The position numbers were made by a program, and so were the translations under genes. Of a DNA stretch of 55,315 bases, positions 17,076-25,390 are shown in pieces. The notes beneath the pieces were generated by a model. The model was not told the origin of the DNA and did not search any database. It saw nothing but the letters and a program-made list of their open reading frames with translations. Within the stretch, counting starts at the first letter, position 1; each line of letters begins with the position of its first letter. Origin of the DNA: PALSA-505 sp035308365 (lineage in GTDB: Bacteria; Actinomycetota; Actinomycetes; Streptosporangiales; Streptosporangiaceae). The DNA is taken from NCBI GenBank assembly GCA_035308365.1, contig DATGGU010000130.1, positions 1 through 55,315 of the forward strand, written 5' to 3'.

Positions 17076-18344
17076 TCATTTATGCAGCAGGCCGGAGAAC
17101 GACAGGGCCGGGGTGCACTTGGTGGTTCCGGTATTCGTGCATACCACCACGATCTCGAGCGGATTGGCCGCGGTGAAGGTGAGCGGCTGCACGAAGTGGT
17201 AGTCCAGGTTGCGGAAGTCGGCCAGGCCGAATTCGAACAGTGGGGTCTTGCCGGCCTGGATCTTCATCGTCCCGGTGTCGCCGGCCGGGTTTTCCAGTAC
17301 CACATCGCTCACCGTCAGCGTCTGCGGCTTCTTGAGCTTGTAGGTGTAGGTTCCGGTTTTCCCCGGGGGAACGTCCGAGGGGATCAGCGTGGAGACCGGG
17401 ACGGGCGCTGGCGCGCTGCTGCTGCTGCCGGCCGGCGGGCTGGGTGACGCTCCCTTGTGACCGGCGCCAGAGCCGCCGCCGGCCGCGGCAGCGTCGGCGT
17501 TCGCCGCCGCCTGGTTCGCCTGGCTGGCCGCCTGACTGGCCTTGGCGGCACTGGAGGCGAGGCTGCGCGTCTGCTGCTGAACGGCCTGGGTGGCGGCGGC
17601 ATGCACCTCCGGCTTGAACACCAGGAACCACAGTGCGACCAGCGCCGCGCCGGCCACGATGGCGAGCGCCAGGGCCGGAAGCAGCCACTCGGGCATGATC
17701 TGGCGCTGCAGCAGCGCCCCTTCGGCGGTGACCGGTTCCGCCTCGCCGGGCAGGATGAACGCCTGGAACGGCAGGCTCTTGCTCTGACCCTTGAGGAACC
17801 GCTTGCGCGGCGCCACCCGTAGCTTGACGAACGTCGCCGTGCCCGGATCCGCGGTGATGAACTCCGGCTTGAAGCGGAACTCCAGTGCGTCGTCCGGATC
17901 GGCCGCGGAGAGCCTGACCTCGGCCGGCGCGTTGCCCCTGTTCTGCACGATCAGCTTGTGGTGGCCCTGGCGCCTCGCGTGTGAGGTCTTGGGGACGAGT
18001 TCGGCCGAGATGTCGGTGAAGGACCCGACGGCGACCATGCCCTCCTCGATGACCGAACCCTCCGGGTCCTCCTGCGACATCACCCGCAGCGCGAACGGCA
18101 CCGGGCCCGCCGGGGGAAATGACGCCCGGGGCGGGCGGAAGGTGATGCGGGCGGATCCGCCGGTCCCGGGCAGCAGGTTGAGCTGGTCCGGCTCCACCGT
18201 CGCCCACTCGTTGGCGTCCCCGAGAACGTCGAGCAGCACCCGGTCGACGACCATGCCGGTGTTGCGCACCAGCACCTCGCACGAGGCCTGAGCGCCGGGC
18301 GCTGCCTCGATCGTGGATCCCTCCAGAGCTGCGATGACACCCAT
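17076..18344 (-). CDS. membrane protein with cytoplasmic Ig-like domains, eCIS-associated ('hydrolytic protein' type)
   Basis: 422 residues from the ATG at 18344. The frame stays open to 18461, but that part translates a palindrome and is not convincing. Residues 1-215 form one or two Ig-like/CARDB-like beta domains (IEAAPGAQASCEVLVRNTGM; HKLIVQNRGNAPAEVRLSA). One membrane segment follows at about 218-243 (LLPALALAIVAGAALVALWF). After it comes an Ala/Gln-rich helical stretch, a Ser/Pro linker and a C-terminal beta domain. With no signal peptide, the Ig-like part is probably cytoplasmic and the C-terminus outside. Similar proteins, often loosely annotated as hydrolytic proteins, occur in Streptomyces eCIS loci. 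The enzymatic label is unsupported here. Confidence 0.8.
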   Translation of the reverse strand: MGVIAALEGSTIEAAPGAQASCEVLVRNTGMVVDRVLLDVLGDANEWATVEPDQLNLLPGTGGSARITFRPPRASFPPAGPVPFALRVMSQEDPEGSVIEEGMVAVGSFTDISAELVPKTSHARRQGHHKLIVQNRGNAPAEVRLSAADPDDALEFRFKPEFITADPGTATFVKLRVAPRKRFLKGQSKSLPFQAFILPGEAEPVTAEGALLQRQIMPEWLLPALALAIVAGAALVALWFLVFKPEVHAAATQAVQQQTRSLASSAAKASQAASQANQAAANADAAAAGGGSGAGHKGASPSPPAGSSSSAPAPVPVSTLIPSDVPPGKTGTYTYKLKKPQTLTVSDVVLENPAGDTGTMKIQAGKTPLFEFGLADFRNLDYHFVQPLTFTAANPLEIVVVCTNTGTTKCTPALSFSGLLHK

Positions 18345-18412
18345 GGTGCGAGCGTCGCATCGGACGGCTCCAGCGGCGTTCCGCGCCGCGAAGACCCCGC
18401 AGAGGTTCCCGC

Positions 18413-18448
18413 TGCGCTTTCCCGCAGCCCGGGCTGCGGGAAGGCGCA
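18413..18448. promoter_or_regulatory. 36-bp near-perfect inverted repeat in a divergent promoter region
   Basis: The inner 24 bases (18419-18442) are a perfect palindrome, with left half TTCCCGCAGCCC and right half its exact complement. Beyond a single T/G position the symmetry continues for 5 more bases per side (TGCGC and GCGCA), giving 18-base arms with no spacer. It lies between the divergent genes starting at 18344 (minus) and 18518 (plus). It could be an operator for a dimeric regulator or a hairpin in one of the leader RNAs. Confidence 0.75.
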
Positions 18449-18517
18449 CCGCCCTGTGCATTCCAGGCTGCTCCCAGGTCTGCCAGCAGGGCTGGAACGC
18501 CGGGATAAGAAGTAACG

Positions 18518-21500
18518 GTGATAGCGATGAATGCTGGACACAGGGCGATGCTGGGGTTGCTGCGGCCGGTCTGCCTGCTGGCCGTGATCACGGCCGGCCT
18601 GACCGGCCAGCCGGGCGCGGGCAGCGGCCGCACCGTCGCGCGGGTGACCCCGCATCAGGCTTCCCTGACATCGCTCACCCTCACCTCGACCGGGTCGGAC
18701 GGCCAGCCCGCGGACGCGGCGAGCAGCCAGGCCGACGTCGCGGCCGGCGGCGGGTACGCGGCCTTCCAGTCGAGGGCCGCGCTGCACGTGACGGCGTCGG
18801 TGCCGCAGACCGGGGCGGCCCAGCCCGGAGTGTCCAGCGTCTATGTGCACGGCCTGGTGACGGGAACGACCACCCTGCTCAGCGACGCGGCCAACGGCGA
18901 CGCCACCGCACCGGCCATCTCGGCCGACGGCCGGCTGGTCAGTTACGAACAGAACGGCGACGTCTACCTGGCCGGCCGGCAGGCCAGCGGTTCCGGCGGG
19001 TACGACGCCAAGGGCAATCTGGTGCTGCGCCGGGTCACCAGCACGCCGAACGACCTCAACTACGAACACGTCACACCCTGCCCAGCGGTCCTGGGCAGCA
19101 CCACGGCCCGGGTCACGCCGTGCGGACCCCGGCTGTCCGCCGATGGCCGCACGCTCGTCTACCCGGCGCAGCTCACCCCGGTCTCGCCTGAACTGTCCAT
19201 CGCGGCGACGTTCGGTGAGGATGCCAGCCCCAGGAAGGGCACGACCGCCGACGGCTTCCAGCCGTCGGCCCTGAACGGCGACATGCTGGACTTCACCCCG
19301 TACTTCCCTGGAGACGGCTTCTACGGCGATCCGTTCGGGGTGGCCTTCGTCACCTACACCGACACCGGCAGCACCCCGGTGTCCTTCAGCGATCCGGGCG
19401 GCATCACCATCACCGAGCCGCCAGGTAACGCGGCAAGCAATGTGTTCACCCTGGGCGAGGACACCTGCTCGGGCAACATCCTCAGCCCGGGGGGCTTCTG
19501 CTCGGTCAGCGTGGCCTTCGACCCGTACGCCTGCTCTGAAATCTACCTGAACAAGCTGAGGCTGGTCAGTGGCGACCTGGTGACGCACGCGAGCACGCCG
19601 GCCGGTCAGTCCGCGCTGGAGATGACCGGGTTCTGCGACGACATCCAAACCGGCAGTGCCGCCAGGGCCGCTCAAAACGCCAGCCAGCCGAGCTGTCCCG
19701 CCCCGCCCAAGGGTCTCGCCCTCTACCCGATGCCGGCCATGAGCAGTGACAACCAGGGAGCTCCGCTGGCCGACGCCGGCGGGGCCGAGGTCGGCAGGCC
19801 CTACCTGGTCTGGACGACGATGCAGGCTCCCCAGGGCCTGGGCACGGTGAACGTGCTGTTCCAGCCCGGCAACGGCTCGGACTGCCATATCCGGCTGGTC
19901 AACCCGGCGAACCTGAAGCTCGATCTGGCCGACCCGCTGCCCGCCAGCGCCCCACCTGCCTGCTTCAGGGGGGAGCCGCTGCTCAGCGTGACCGCCGCGC
20001 CGGTTGCGCCGCGGCCGGGCGCGCGGCCGTCCACCCCGTCACCGTCCCCCCAGCCAGCGGCGCCACCAGGCGCGCGGCAGGCAGGCACCGGGCGTGGCCC
20101 GGCAGCGGTCCAGCCACAGCTCGGGTGCACCGCGTACCTGCTGATCGACCCGGGCTCGGTCACCCCGGACAGCGCGCTGCTCGGCAGCAGCGCCCCGACG
20201 TCTGACGGCCCGGACGTCGTTCCCACGGCCTACCTCACCGAGCAGGGCGTCCGGCACGTCATCGTGGCCCGCCGCGACCCGGGCGGTGCGGGGAACTTCG
20301 CCGCCTCCCCTGCCACGATCGTGAGCGTGACCGGCGGCGGCACACCGCTGCCCGGGGCGAGCCAGCCGTCGGTGTCGGCGGATGGCAGGTATGTCGGCTT
20401 CGCCGCCCCGGTGCCCATCGGCACCGCCGGCCAGCAGGTGGCGGCCGGGGCCAGCCAGGTGTGGCTGCACGACACCGGCAAGGCCGGCAACCGCAGCGGC
20501 AAGCCCGGCCTCACCACCCTGGTGTCGTGCCTGCCGCGACTGCGGGCGGGCCCCTGTACGGCGGCGGCGAACGCCGATTCACCCTCGCTGGCCGGCGGCG
20601 GCCAGCAGGTCGCGTTCGCGACCACGGCGGCCATCGTCCCGCACAGCGGCTTCCCCGGAACGGGCGGCCCGGCGGCCGCGGCCGGCCGGGTCTCACCGGA
20701 CCAGGTGTACCTCCGCTCGGCCGCCGCCAAGACGACCGTGCTGATCTCCGCGCCGCCCGCCGGCAAAGGAAAACAGCCGGCCGGGGGCAACGCGGCCAGC
20801 TCCGCCCCGGTGGTCACCGAGGATGGGACGGCCGTCGGCTACGTGTCGCTGGCGACCAACTTGACCACGACGCCGGTCCCCTCCGTAACCTTTAACCTCT
20901 ACCTGCGCCCAGCCACCGGCGCAAGTGCGCCCAGCGAACTCGTCTCCGCGGCGGGCGCGAGCCTGCCCGCCGGCACAGTGGCCGGCCTGCCGAGCCTGGA
21001 TGCCCACGGCAGGCTGGTAACGTTCCCGGCCAGCGCGGCGCTGGTCACCGGCGCGCCGCCGGAGGTGGACAGCGTCTACACGTTCGAGCGGTTCTCCCAG
21101 CTCACCGTCTCCCCCGCCCCCGCCAGCTTCGGGACCGTGCTGATCGACAGCGGCACGCACACGCTCTCGCTCGGCATCACCGACAGCGGGCCGGGGCCGG
21201 GAACGGTCACCGGGGTGCGCGCCACCGGACCGTTCGGCGTGTCCACCGGCAGCTGTGCCAAGGCGGTCCTCTACCCCGGCACCGGGTGCACTGTCACGAT
21301 CACGTTCGCGCCGGGCAAACCCGGCAACGCCACCGGGGAGCTGATCGTGACCACCGACGACGACGAGGAGCCACCGGTGAGCACCGGCGTGGCCAGCACA
21401 GCGACTGTGCCCACACCCCGGCTGACCACCTCACCGGATGTGGCGTCGGCCGGAGAGGCCGCCGAGGTTCGGGGGACCTTCTTCCCGCCCCGTCAGGAGA

Positions 21501-21751
21501 TCAGGCTGACCTGGAGCCCGGGTCTCGGGGCGGCGCTGGCCGTCACGTCCACGACCGGTTCGTTCAGCACGGACATGGTCGTCTTCCCTGACGACATCGC
21601 CGGCCCGCGCAGCCTGCTGGCGAGCCTTGCCGCCGCCGCCCGGCGGCACGCGCCCGCCGCGGCCACCACCGCGCTGGCCAGCGAGGCATTCCTGGTTCAG
21701 CCTGGTTCTGGTGAGCCGCCGTTCTCCCGGGCCAATGCCCCCGGTCCGTGA
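18518..21751 (+). CDS. secreted beta-propeller (PD40/WD40-like) protein with choice-of-anchor D domains
   Basis: 1077 residues from GTG 18518, or 1074 from ATG 18527. The N-terminus has a basic start, hydrophobic LLRPVCLLAVITAGL and small residues after it, a likely Sec signal. At least six PD40/TolB-like motifs follow, of the form (S)ADGR-x-(V)xY/F: APAISADGRLVSY, GPRLSADGRTLVY, QPSVSADGRYVGF, DSPSLAGGGQQVAF, APVVTEDGTAVGY and PSLDAHGRLVTF. Two ASPM/SPD-2/Hydin-like (choice-of-anchor D) beta domains are inserted: one near residues 255-370, and one near 860-960 with ASFGTVLIDSGTHTLSLGI then TGCTVTITFAPGKPG. The C-terminus is another beta-rich region. It is divergent from the Ig-like membrane protein gene and lies inside the eCIS locus. 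Its function is unknown. It may act outside the cell or in the cell wall. Confidence 0.82.
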   Translation: MIAMNAGHRAMLGLLRPVCLLAVITAGLTGQPGAGSGRTVARVTPHQASLTSLTLTSTGSDGQPADAASSQADVAAGGGYAAFQSRAALHVTASVPQTGAAQPGVSSVYVHGLVTGTTTLLSDAANGDATAPAISADGRLVSYEQNGDVYLAGRQASGSGGYDAKGNLVLRRVTSTPNDLNYEHVTPCPAVLGSTTARVTPCGPRLSADGRTLVYPAQLTPVSPELSIAATFGEDASPRKGTTADGFQPSALNGDMLDFTPYFPGDGFYGDPFGVAFVTYTDTGSTPVSFSDPGGITITEPPGNAASNVFTLGEDTCSGNILSPGGFCSVSVAFDPYACSEIYLNKLRLVSGDLVTHASTPAGQSALEMTGFCDDIQTGSAARAAQNASQPSCPAPPKGLALYPMPAMSSDNQGAPLADAGGAEVGRPYLVWTTMQAPQGLGTVNVLFQPGNGSDCHIRLVNPANLKLDLADPLPASAPPACFRGEPLLSVTAAPVAPRPGARPSTPSPSPQPAAPPGARQAGTGRGPAAVQPQLGCTAYLLIDPGSVTPDSALLGSSAPTSDGPDVVPTAYLTEQGVRHVIVARRDPGGAGNFAASPATIVSVTGGGTPLPGASQPSVSADGRYVGFAAPVPIGTAGQQVAAGASQVWLHDTGKAGNRSGKPGLTTLVSCLPRLRAGPCTAAANADSPSLAGGGQQVAFATTAAIVPHSGFPGTGGPAAAAGRVSPDQVYLRSAAAKTTVLISAPPAGKGKQPAGGNAASSAPVVTEDGTAVGYVSLATNLTTTPVPSVTFNLYLRPATGASAPSELVSAAGASLPAGTVAGLPSLDAHGRLVTFPASAALVTGAPPEVDSVYTFERFSQLTVSPAPASFGTVLIDSGTHTLSLGITDSGPGPGTVTGVRATGPFGVSTGSCAKAVLYPGTGCTVTITFAPGKPGNATGELIVTTDDDEEPPVSTGVASTATVPTPRLTTSPDVASAGEAAEVRGTFFPPRQEIRLTWSPGLGAALAVTSTTGSFSTDMVVFPDDIAGPRSLLASLAAAARRHAPAAATTALASEAFLVQPGSGEPPFSRANAPGP

Positions 21752-21768
21752 CCCGCCGGGGTCACCGG

Positions 21769-22449
21769 TCACTCGATGACGCGGGGGCGCTTGCCCTTCG
21801 GCGGTGCGGCGCGGGTCTTCGCGGTGTTCTCCGTGGCCACCTTGAGGTCCTGCACGGGCGGCGCCAGGTCGGTAATGAGCGGCGGGACCACGGGGACGAC
21901 GAGCAGGAGGCTGAGGGAGGTCCGGGCGGGGATGCCGAGCGACGGCCAGAACTCCGGTGCGGCCGGGGCGTGGTCGGCCGGGGCGCAGCTCAGCAGGACG
22001 GGATGGGCCTGGGCGGCCAGGATGCCCCGCAGGCAGTCCGGCGGGATGGCCTCCACCGTGCTGCAGCCGGCCAGTATCGCGCCCAGGAGGTCGTGCTGGC
22101 TGGCCGGGCCGTCGGAGGTCCAGGCCGTGAGCAGGTAGCTGACCCGGTAGCGGCGGACCGGGAGCTGCCACCCGGTGGCACGGCCGGCGTCGTCGCGGGC
22201 CAGCACGGCGTCCGCGGACGGCGGCTGAGCACTCTCCCGTATGTCGTGCAGGTGGGCGGCCAGCAGCGGCACCTCGGGCGGTGCCTGCGCCCAGGCGGGC
22301 GCGGGTGTCTCGAAGCGGACGGCCGTCCCGTCAGGGAGCAGACGGCCGAAGAAGGCCGCAACGCTCCGGTCCAGGTCGCCCAGCATGACCGCAATCGTCG
22401 CGCGGGCGGCCGCCCGCCGCCGGACCAGCTGACGCAGCACCAGAGCCAT
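21769..22449 (-). CDS. DUF4255 / Pvc16-like cap (tail terminator) protein
   Basis: 226 residues. The N-terminal domain (alternative short helices and strands with VPLLAAHLHDIRE near residue 75, YRVSYLLTAWTSDGPASQHD, then LLGAILAGC) matches DUF4255, the Pvc16/Afp16 family that caps the end of the sheath-tube in contractile injection systems and sets particle length. The C-terminal 70 residues are Pro-rich and end KGKRPRVIE. It is transcribed divergently from the sheath gene, 133 bases away, and converges on the beta-propeller gene with a 17-base gap. Confidence 0.82.
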   Translation of the reverse strand: MALVLRQLVRRRAAARATIAVMLGDLDRSVAAFFGRLLPDGTAVRFETPAPAWAQAPPEVPLLAAHLHDIRESAQPPSADAVLARDDAGRATGWQLPVRRYRVSYLLTAWTSDGPASQHDLLGAILAGCSTVEAIPPDCLRGILAAQAHPVLLSCAPADHAPAAPEFWPSLGIPARTSLSLLLVVPVVPPLITDLAPPVQDLKVATENTAKTRAAPPKGKRPRVIE

Positions 22450-22538
22450 CGTGAGCTGCGTTTTCCGGCAGGGGGATCTGCGCGTATTGCGGAATGGATG
22501 GCATCGGCGGCGGGCCGGCCGGCTTGCGACGCTGAGCT

Positions 22539-22560
22539 GGTCAGACGCGCGAGAGTCTGA
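22539..22560. promoter_or_regulatory. inverted repeat upstream of the sheath gene
   Basis: GTCAGAC-N8-GTCTGAC lies 22 bases upstream of the sheath start, in the 133-base divergent region with the DUF4255 gene. The 7-bp arms are perfect. It could be an operator for the operon or a leader hairpin close to the ribosome-binding site GGAGGG. Confidence 0.45.
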
Positions 22561-22582
22561 CGGTCTGGAGGCTGGAGGGCCG

Positions 22583-24175
22583 ATGCCTAGCTATCTCTCA
22601 CCCGGTGTGTATGTCGAGGAGGTCCCTTCGGGGACAAAGCCGATCGAGGGAGTCGGCACGGCGGTGTGCGCCTTCGTCGGCTTCACCGAGAAAGGCCCGT
22701 CGAACGAGCCAACCCTCGTGACGAACTGGACGCAGTACACCAGCAACTTCGGCGGATTCATCGAGGGTGCGCTGCTGCCGCACGCCGTCTACGGATACTT
22801 CCTCAACGGCGGCGGTGCCGCCTACGTCGTCCGGGTGGGCGAACCGGCCGGCACCGCCATCGCCAGCGGGAACGGCGCGGGCGCGGCCAAGGGCGAGATC
22901 GCGGCGCCCCCCGCCGTGGAACTCAGCACCGGCGGCGAGGCCCCCAGGCCGGCCTTCCGGGTCCGGGCGATCGAGGGCGCCACGGCGGACGGCGACATCG
23001 CGGTCGAGGTCTCCGACGCGTCCGAGCCCGCCGGGGACACCTTCAAGCTGGTCGTGCTCAAGGCCGGGAAGGTCGCGGAGACCTTCGACAACGTCACGAC
23101 CAAGCGTGGCACGAGCAACGTCGTCACCGCCGTACGGCAGCGGTCGAAGCTGATCACCGTCGAGGAGGCCAGGCCGGCCCCACTGGCGGTCCCGGAGAAG
23201 GGCGTCAGGATCGCGCTCAGCGGCGGCGACGGCGACGGCGACCTTCCTGTCGCACCGGCCGCCCCGGCCATCCAGCCCGACCACTACGTGGGTGACGCCG
23301 GCGCCCGCACCGGCTTCGCCGGACTGGAGGCGTTCGACGACGTCACCATGCTCAGCGTGCCCGACCTGATGTCCGCCTACCAGACCGGAACGCTCGATGG
23401 GGACGGGCTCAAGGCGGTGCAGCTGGCGATGATCGCGCACTGCGAGCTGATGGGCGACCGGGTGGCCATCCTGGACGCGCCGCCGGGGCTCAGCCCGCAG
23501 CGGATCAAGGAATGGCGGGTCGATGTGTCCGGCTACGACTCCAAGTACGCCACGCTGTACTGGCCCTGGATCAAGATCATGGACCCGGTCACCGGCAAGC
23601 CGATCATGATGCCGCCGAGCGGTCACGTCGCCGGCGTCTGGGCGCGCAACGACGACACCCGGGGTGTGCACAAGGCCCCGGCCAACGAGGTGCTGCGCGG
23701 GGTGATCGACCTCGAATCCGGGCTCACCAGGATCGAGCACGGCCAGCTCAACCCGGTGGGGGTGAACTGCATCCGGTCCTTCCCCGGGCAGGGGATCAGG
23801 ATCTGGGGTGCGCGCACGCTGAGCAGCGACCCGGAGTGGCGGTACCTGAACGTGCGGCGGCTGTTCAACTTCATCGAAAAGTCGATACTCAACGGCACGA
23901 ACTGGGCCGTCTTCGAGCCGAACGACTTCCGGCTCTGGGGAACGATGGAACGCGCCATCAACATGTTCCTGCGGCGGGTATGGCGCAGCGGCGCCCTGTT
24001 CGGCGCGAGCCCGGAGCAGGCCTTCTTTGTCAGATGCAACGAAGAAAACAACCCGCCCGAGAACAGGGACGTTGGCATTCTCACGGTCGACGTCGGGATC
24101 GCTCCGGTGAAACCAGCGGAGTTCATCGTCTTCCGGCTGTCGCAGTTCTCCGACGGCGCGGGTCTCGAAGAATAA
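22583..24175 (+). CDS. contractile injection system sheath protein
   Basis: 530 residues from ATG 22583, preceded by CTGGAGGGCCG. The frame is open to 22451, but the family N-terminus is PSYLSPGVYVEEVPSGTKPI, so the internal ATG is the start. This opening and the C-terminal half (LESGLTRIEHGQLNPVGVNC, then WGARTLSSDPEWRYLNVRRL, and WAVFEPNDFRLWGTMERAIN) are typical of phage-type contractile sheath subunits. In the assembled particle it surrounds the inner tube and contracts to drive the spike. Only one sheath gene is present, unlike PVC/Afp systems with three. It is the first gene of the plus-strand operon. Confidence 0.96.
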   Translation: MPSYLSPGVYVEEVPSGTKPIEGVGTAVCAFVGFTEKGPSNEPTLVTNWTQYTSNFGGFIEGALLPHAVYGYFLNGGGAAYVVRVGEPAGTAIASGNGAGAAKGEIAAPPAVELSTGGEAPRPAFRVRAIEGATADGDIAVEVSDASEPAGDTFKLVVLKAGKVAETFDNVTTKRGTSNVVTAVRQRSKLITVEEARPAPLAVPEKGVRIALSGGDGDGDLPVAPAAPAIQPDHYVGDAGARTGFAGLEAFDDVTMLSVPDLMSAYQTGTLDGDGLKAVQLAMIAHCELMGDRVAILDAPPGLSPQRIKEWRVDVSGYDSKYATLYWPWIKIMDPVTGKPIMMPPSGHVAGVWARNDDTRGVHKAPANEVLRGVIDLESGLTRIEHGQLNPVGVNCIRSFPGQGIRIWGARTLSSDPEWRYLNVRRLFNFIEKSILNGTNWAVFEPNDFRLWGTMERAINMFLRRVWRSGALFGASPEQAFFVRCNEENNPPENRDVGILTVDVGIAPVKPAEFIVFRLSQFSDGAGLEE

Positions 24176-24214
24176 CCGCTCTGGCTGGCAATACAGGCGA
24201 AAGGAGACACGACA

Positions 24215-24742
24215 ATGGCCACCGGACAAGCGATCCTGCCCATCAGCTCCGCGCGGTTCCTGCTGTCAACGTCCACCGGGAACGGGAAATGGGCGTTCAG
24301 CGAGCTGAGCAACATCAGCATGGAGGTCGAGCCGCACGAGTTCATCTTCTGCAACGCGGACGGGTCGATCCAGCACACCAGGCAGTTCGGGAAGACCAAC
24401 CCGCCCAAGGTCACGCTGAAGAAGCCCATGGACGACGACACGACGCTGTGGGCCTGGCACCTCGCAGCCCAGGCAGGAAGCCATGCCGCGCGGGTGGACT
24501 GCTCTTTGATCGCCTACTCGGCCGGCTCACCCCAGATTCCGCCGGGGCAGAAGGACAAGGTCTTCGAGTGGCTGCTCATGCACGCCTGGCCGAGCAAGGT
24601 CGAGTTGTCCGGGCTGAAGGCGGGCGCGACGGACACCGCACAGCTCACCGTGACGTTGCAATGCGATCTGATCACCATTCCAGGAACGCCAGCAAACCCG
24701 ACTGGTGCCATTCCCGCCGGAGGCGACGGGAACCATGGCTGA
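24215..24742 (+). CDS. inner tube protein (gp19-like, phage tail protein)
   Basis: 175 residues, with AAAGGAGA upstream of the ATG. It belongs to the T4 gp19-like tube family, with features such as NISMEVEPHEFIFCNADG, KTNPPKVTLKKPMDDDT and WLLMHAWPSKVELSGLKAG. It lies 39 bases after the sheath gene, the usual sheath-tube order, and is the best candidate for the main tube subunit. Two more gp19-like proteins are encoded downstream (28495 and 29024) and probably serve nearer the baseplate. Confidence 0.9.
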   Translation: MATGQAILPISSARFLLSTSTGNGKWAFSELSNISMEVEPHEFIFCNADGSIQHTRQFGKTNPPKVTLKKPMDDDTTLWAWHLAAQAGSHAARVDCSLIAYSAGSPQIPPGQKDKVFEWLLMHAWPSKVELSGLKAGATDTAQLTVTLQCDLITIPGTPANPTGAIPAGGDGNHG

Positions 24743-24778
24743 CGCCAGGAAACGTGGTGACGGAAAAGGTAGTGGGCG

Positions 24779-25222
24779 ATGATCGGCAGCGCGCCGCGTT
24801 CGGTACCGGACGCTGGCCCGCAAGGCGCCGGGAGCCAAGCGGCCGGCCCCGCGATATTGACCGAGTACCCGTTCGTGCTGCCGCGCGGCTATGTGGACGA
24901 AAATGGCAGGCTGCACCGCGAGGGGGTGATGCGGCTCGCCACCGCACGGGATGAGATCGGCACTCAGTCCGATCCCCGGCTCCGGCAGAATCCGGCCTAC
25001 CTGACCGTGCTCCTGCTCGCCAGGACCGTGACGAGGCTCGGCTCCGTGGTGCCGGTTGACGAGTTCGTCATCGAGAACCTTTTCGCCTCGGACCTGGCTT
25101 TCCTCAGGGATCTGTACCGGCGGATCAACCAGGAAGGCCACACCGAGGCCGACGTGACCTGCCCGGCCTGTGAGCACCGGTTCACGGTGGACGTGGCCGG
25201 TGATGCCCTGGGGGAATCCTGA
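24779..25222 (+). CDS. baseplate hub assembly chaperone-like protein (T4-type)
   Basis: 147 residues. The core, PFVLPRGYVDENGRLHREGV, then RLATARDEIGTQSDPRLRQN, and FASDLAFLRDLYRRIN, matches the small T4-family baseplate hub assembly chaperone proteins found in eCIS and myovirus clusters. A C-terminal CPACEH element is half of a possible metal site, and only these two cysteines are obvious. The first about 25 residues are low complexity. Its stop overlaps the next start by one base (TGATG), so translation is coupled to the DUF6760 gene. Confidence 0.75.
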   Translation: MIGSAPRSVPDAGPQGAGSQAAGPAILTEYPFVLPRGYVDENGRLHREGVMRLATARDEIGTQSDPRLRQNPAYLTVLLLARTVTRLGSVVPVDEFVIENLFASDLAFLRDLYRRINQEGHTEADVTCPACEHRFTVDVAGDALGES

Positions 25223-25389
25223 TGTACGCGGCCGGCCGTCTCTGGGAGGAGACCGCGTACCTCGCCTACTACCTGCACTGGCCGATGGGCGAGATCATCG
25301 ATCTCCCCCACTCCGTACGCACCCGGATGATCGACGAGGTCGGGAAGATCCACCAGCAGCTTGCCGGGGAACCGGGCGAGCAGGTGTGA
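25222..25389 (+). CDS. DUF6760 small protein of the eCIS operon
   Basis: 55-residue protein that I translated directly: MYAAGRLWEETAYLAYYLHW, then MGEIIDLPHSVRTRMIDEVG, ending EQV. The pattern of a Tyr/His/Trp-rich helix followed by a short acidic/basic helix matches DUF6760. Short proteins of this family accompany the hub chaperone gene in actinobacterial and other eCIS loci, and a structural or assembly role is likely but undefined. It overlaps the upstream gene by one base and ends one base before the next ATG. Confidence 0.8.
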   Translation: MYAAGRLWEETAYLAYYLHWPMGEIIDLPHSVRTRMIDEVGKIHQQLAGEPGEQV

Positions 25390-25390
25390 G

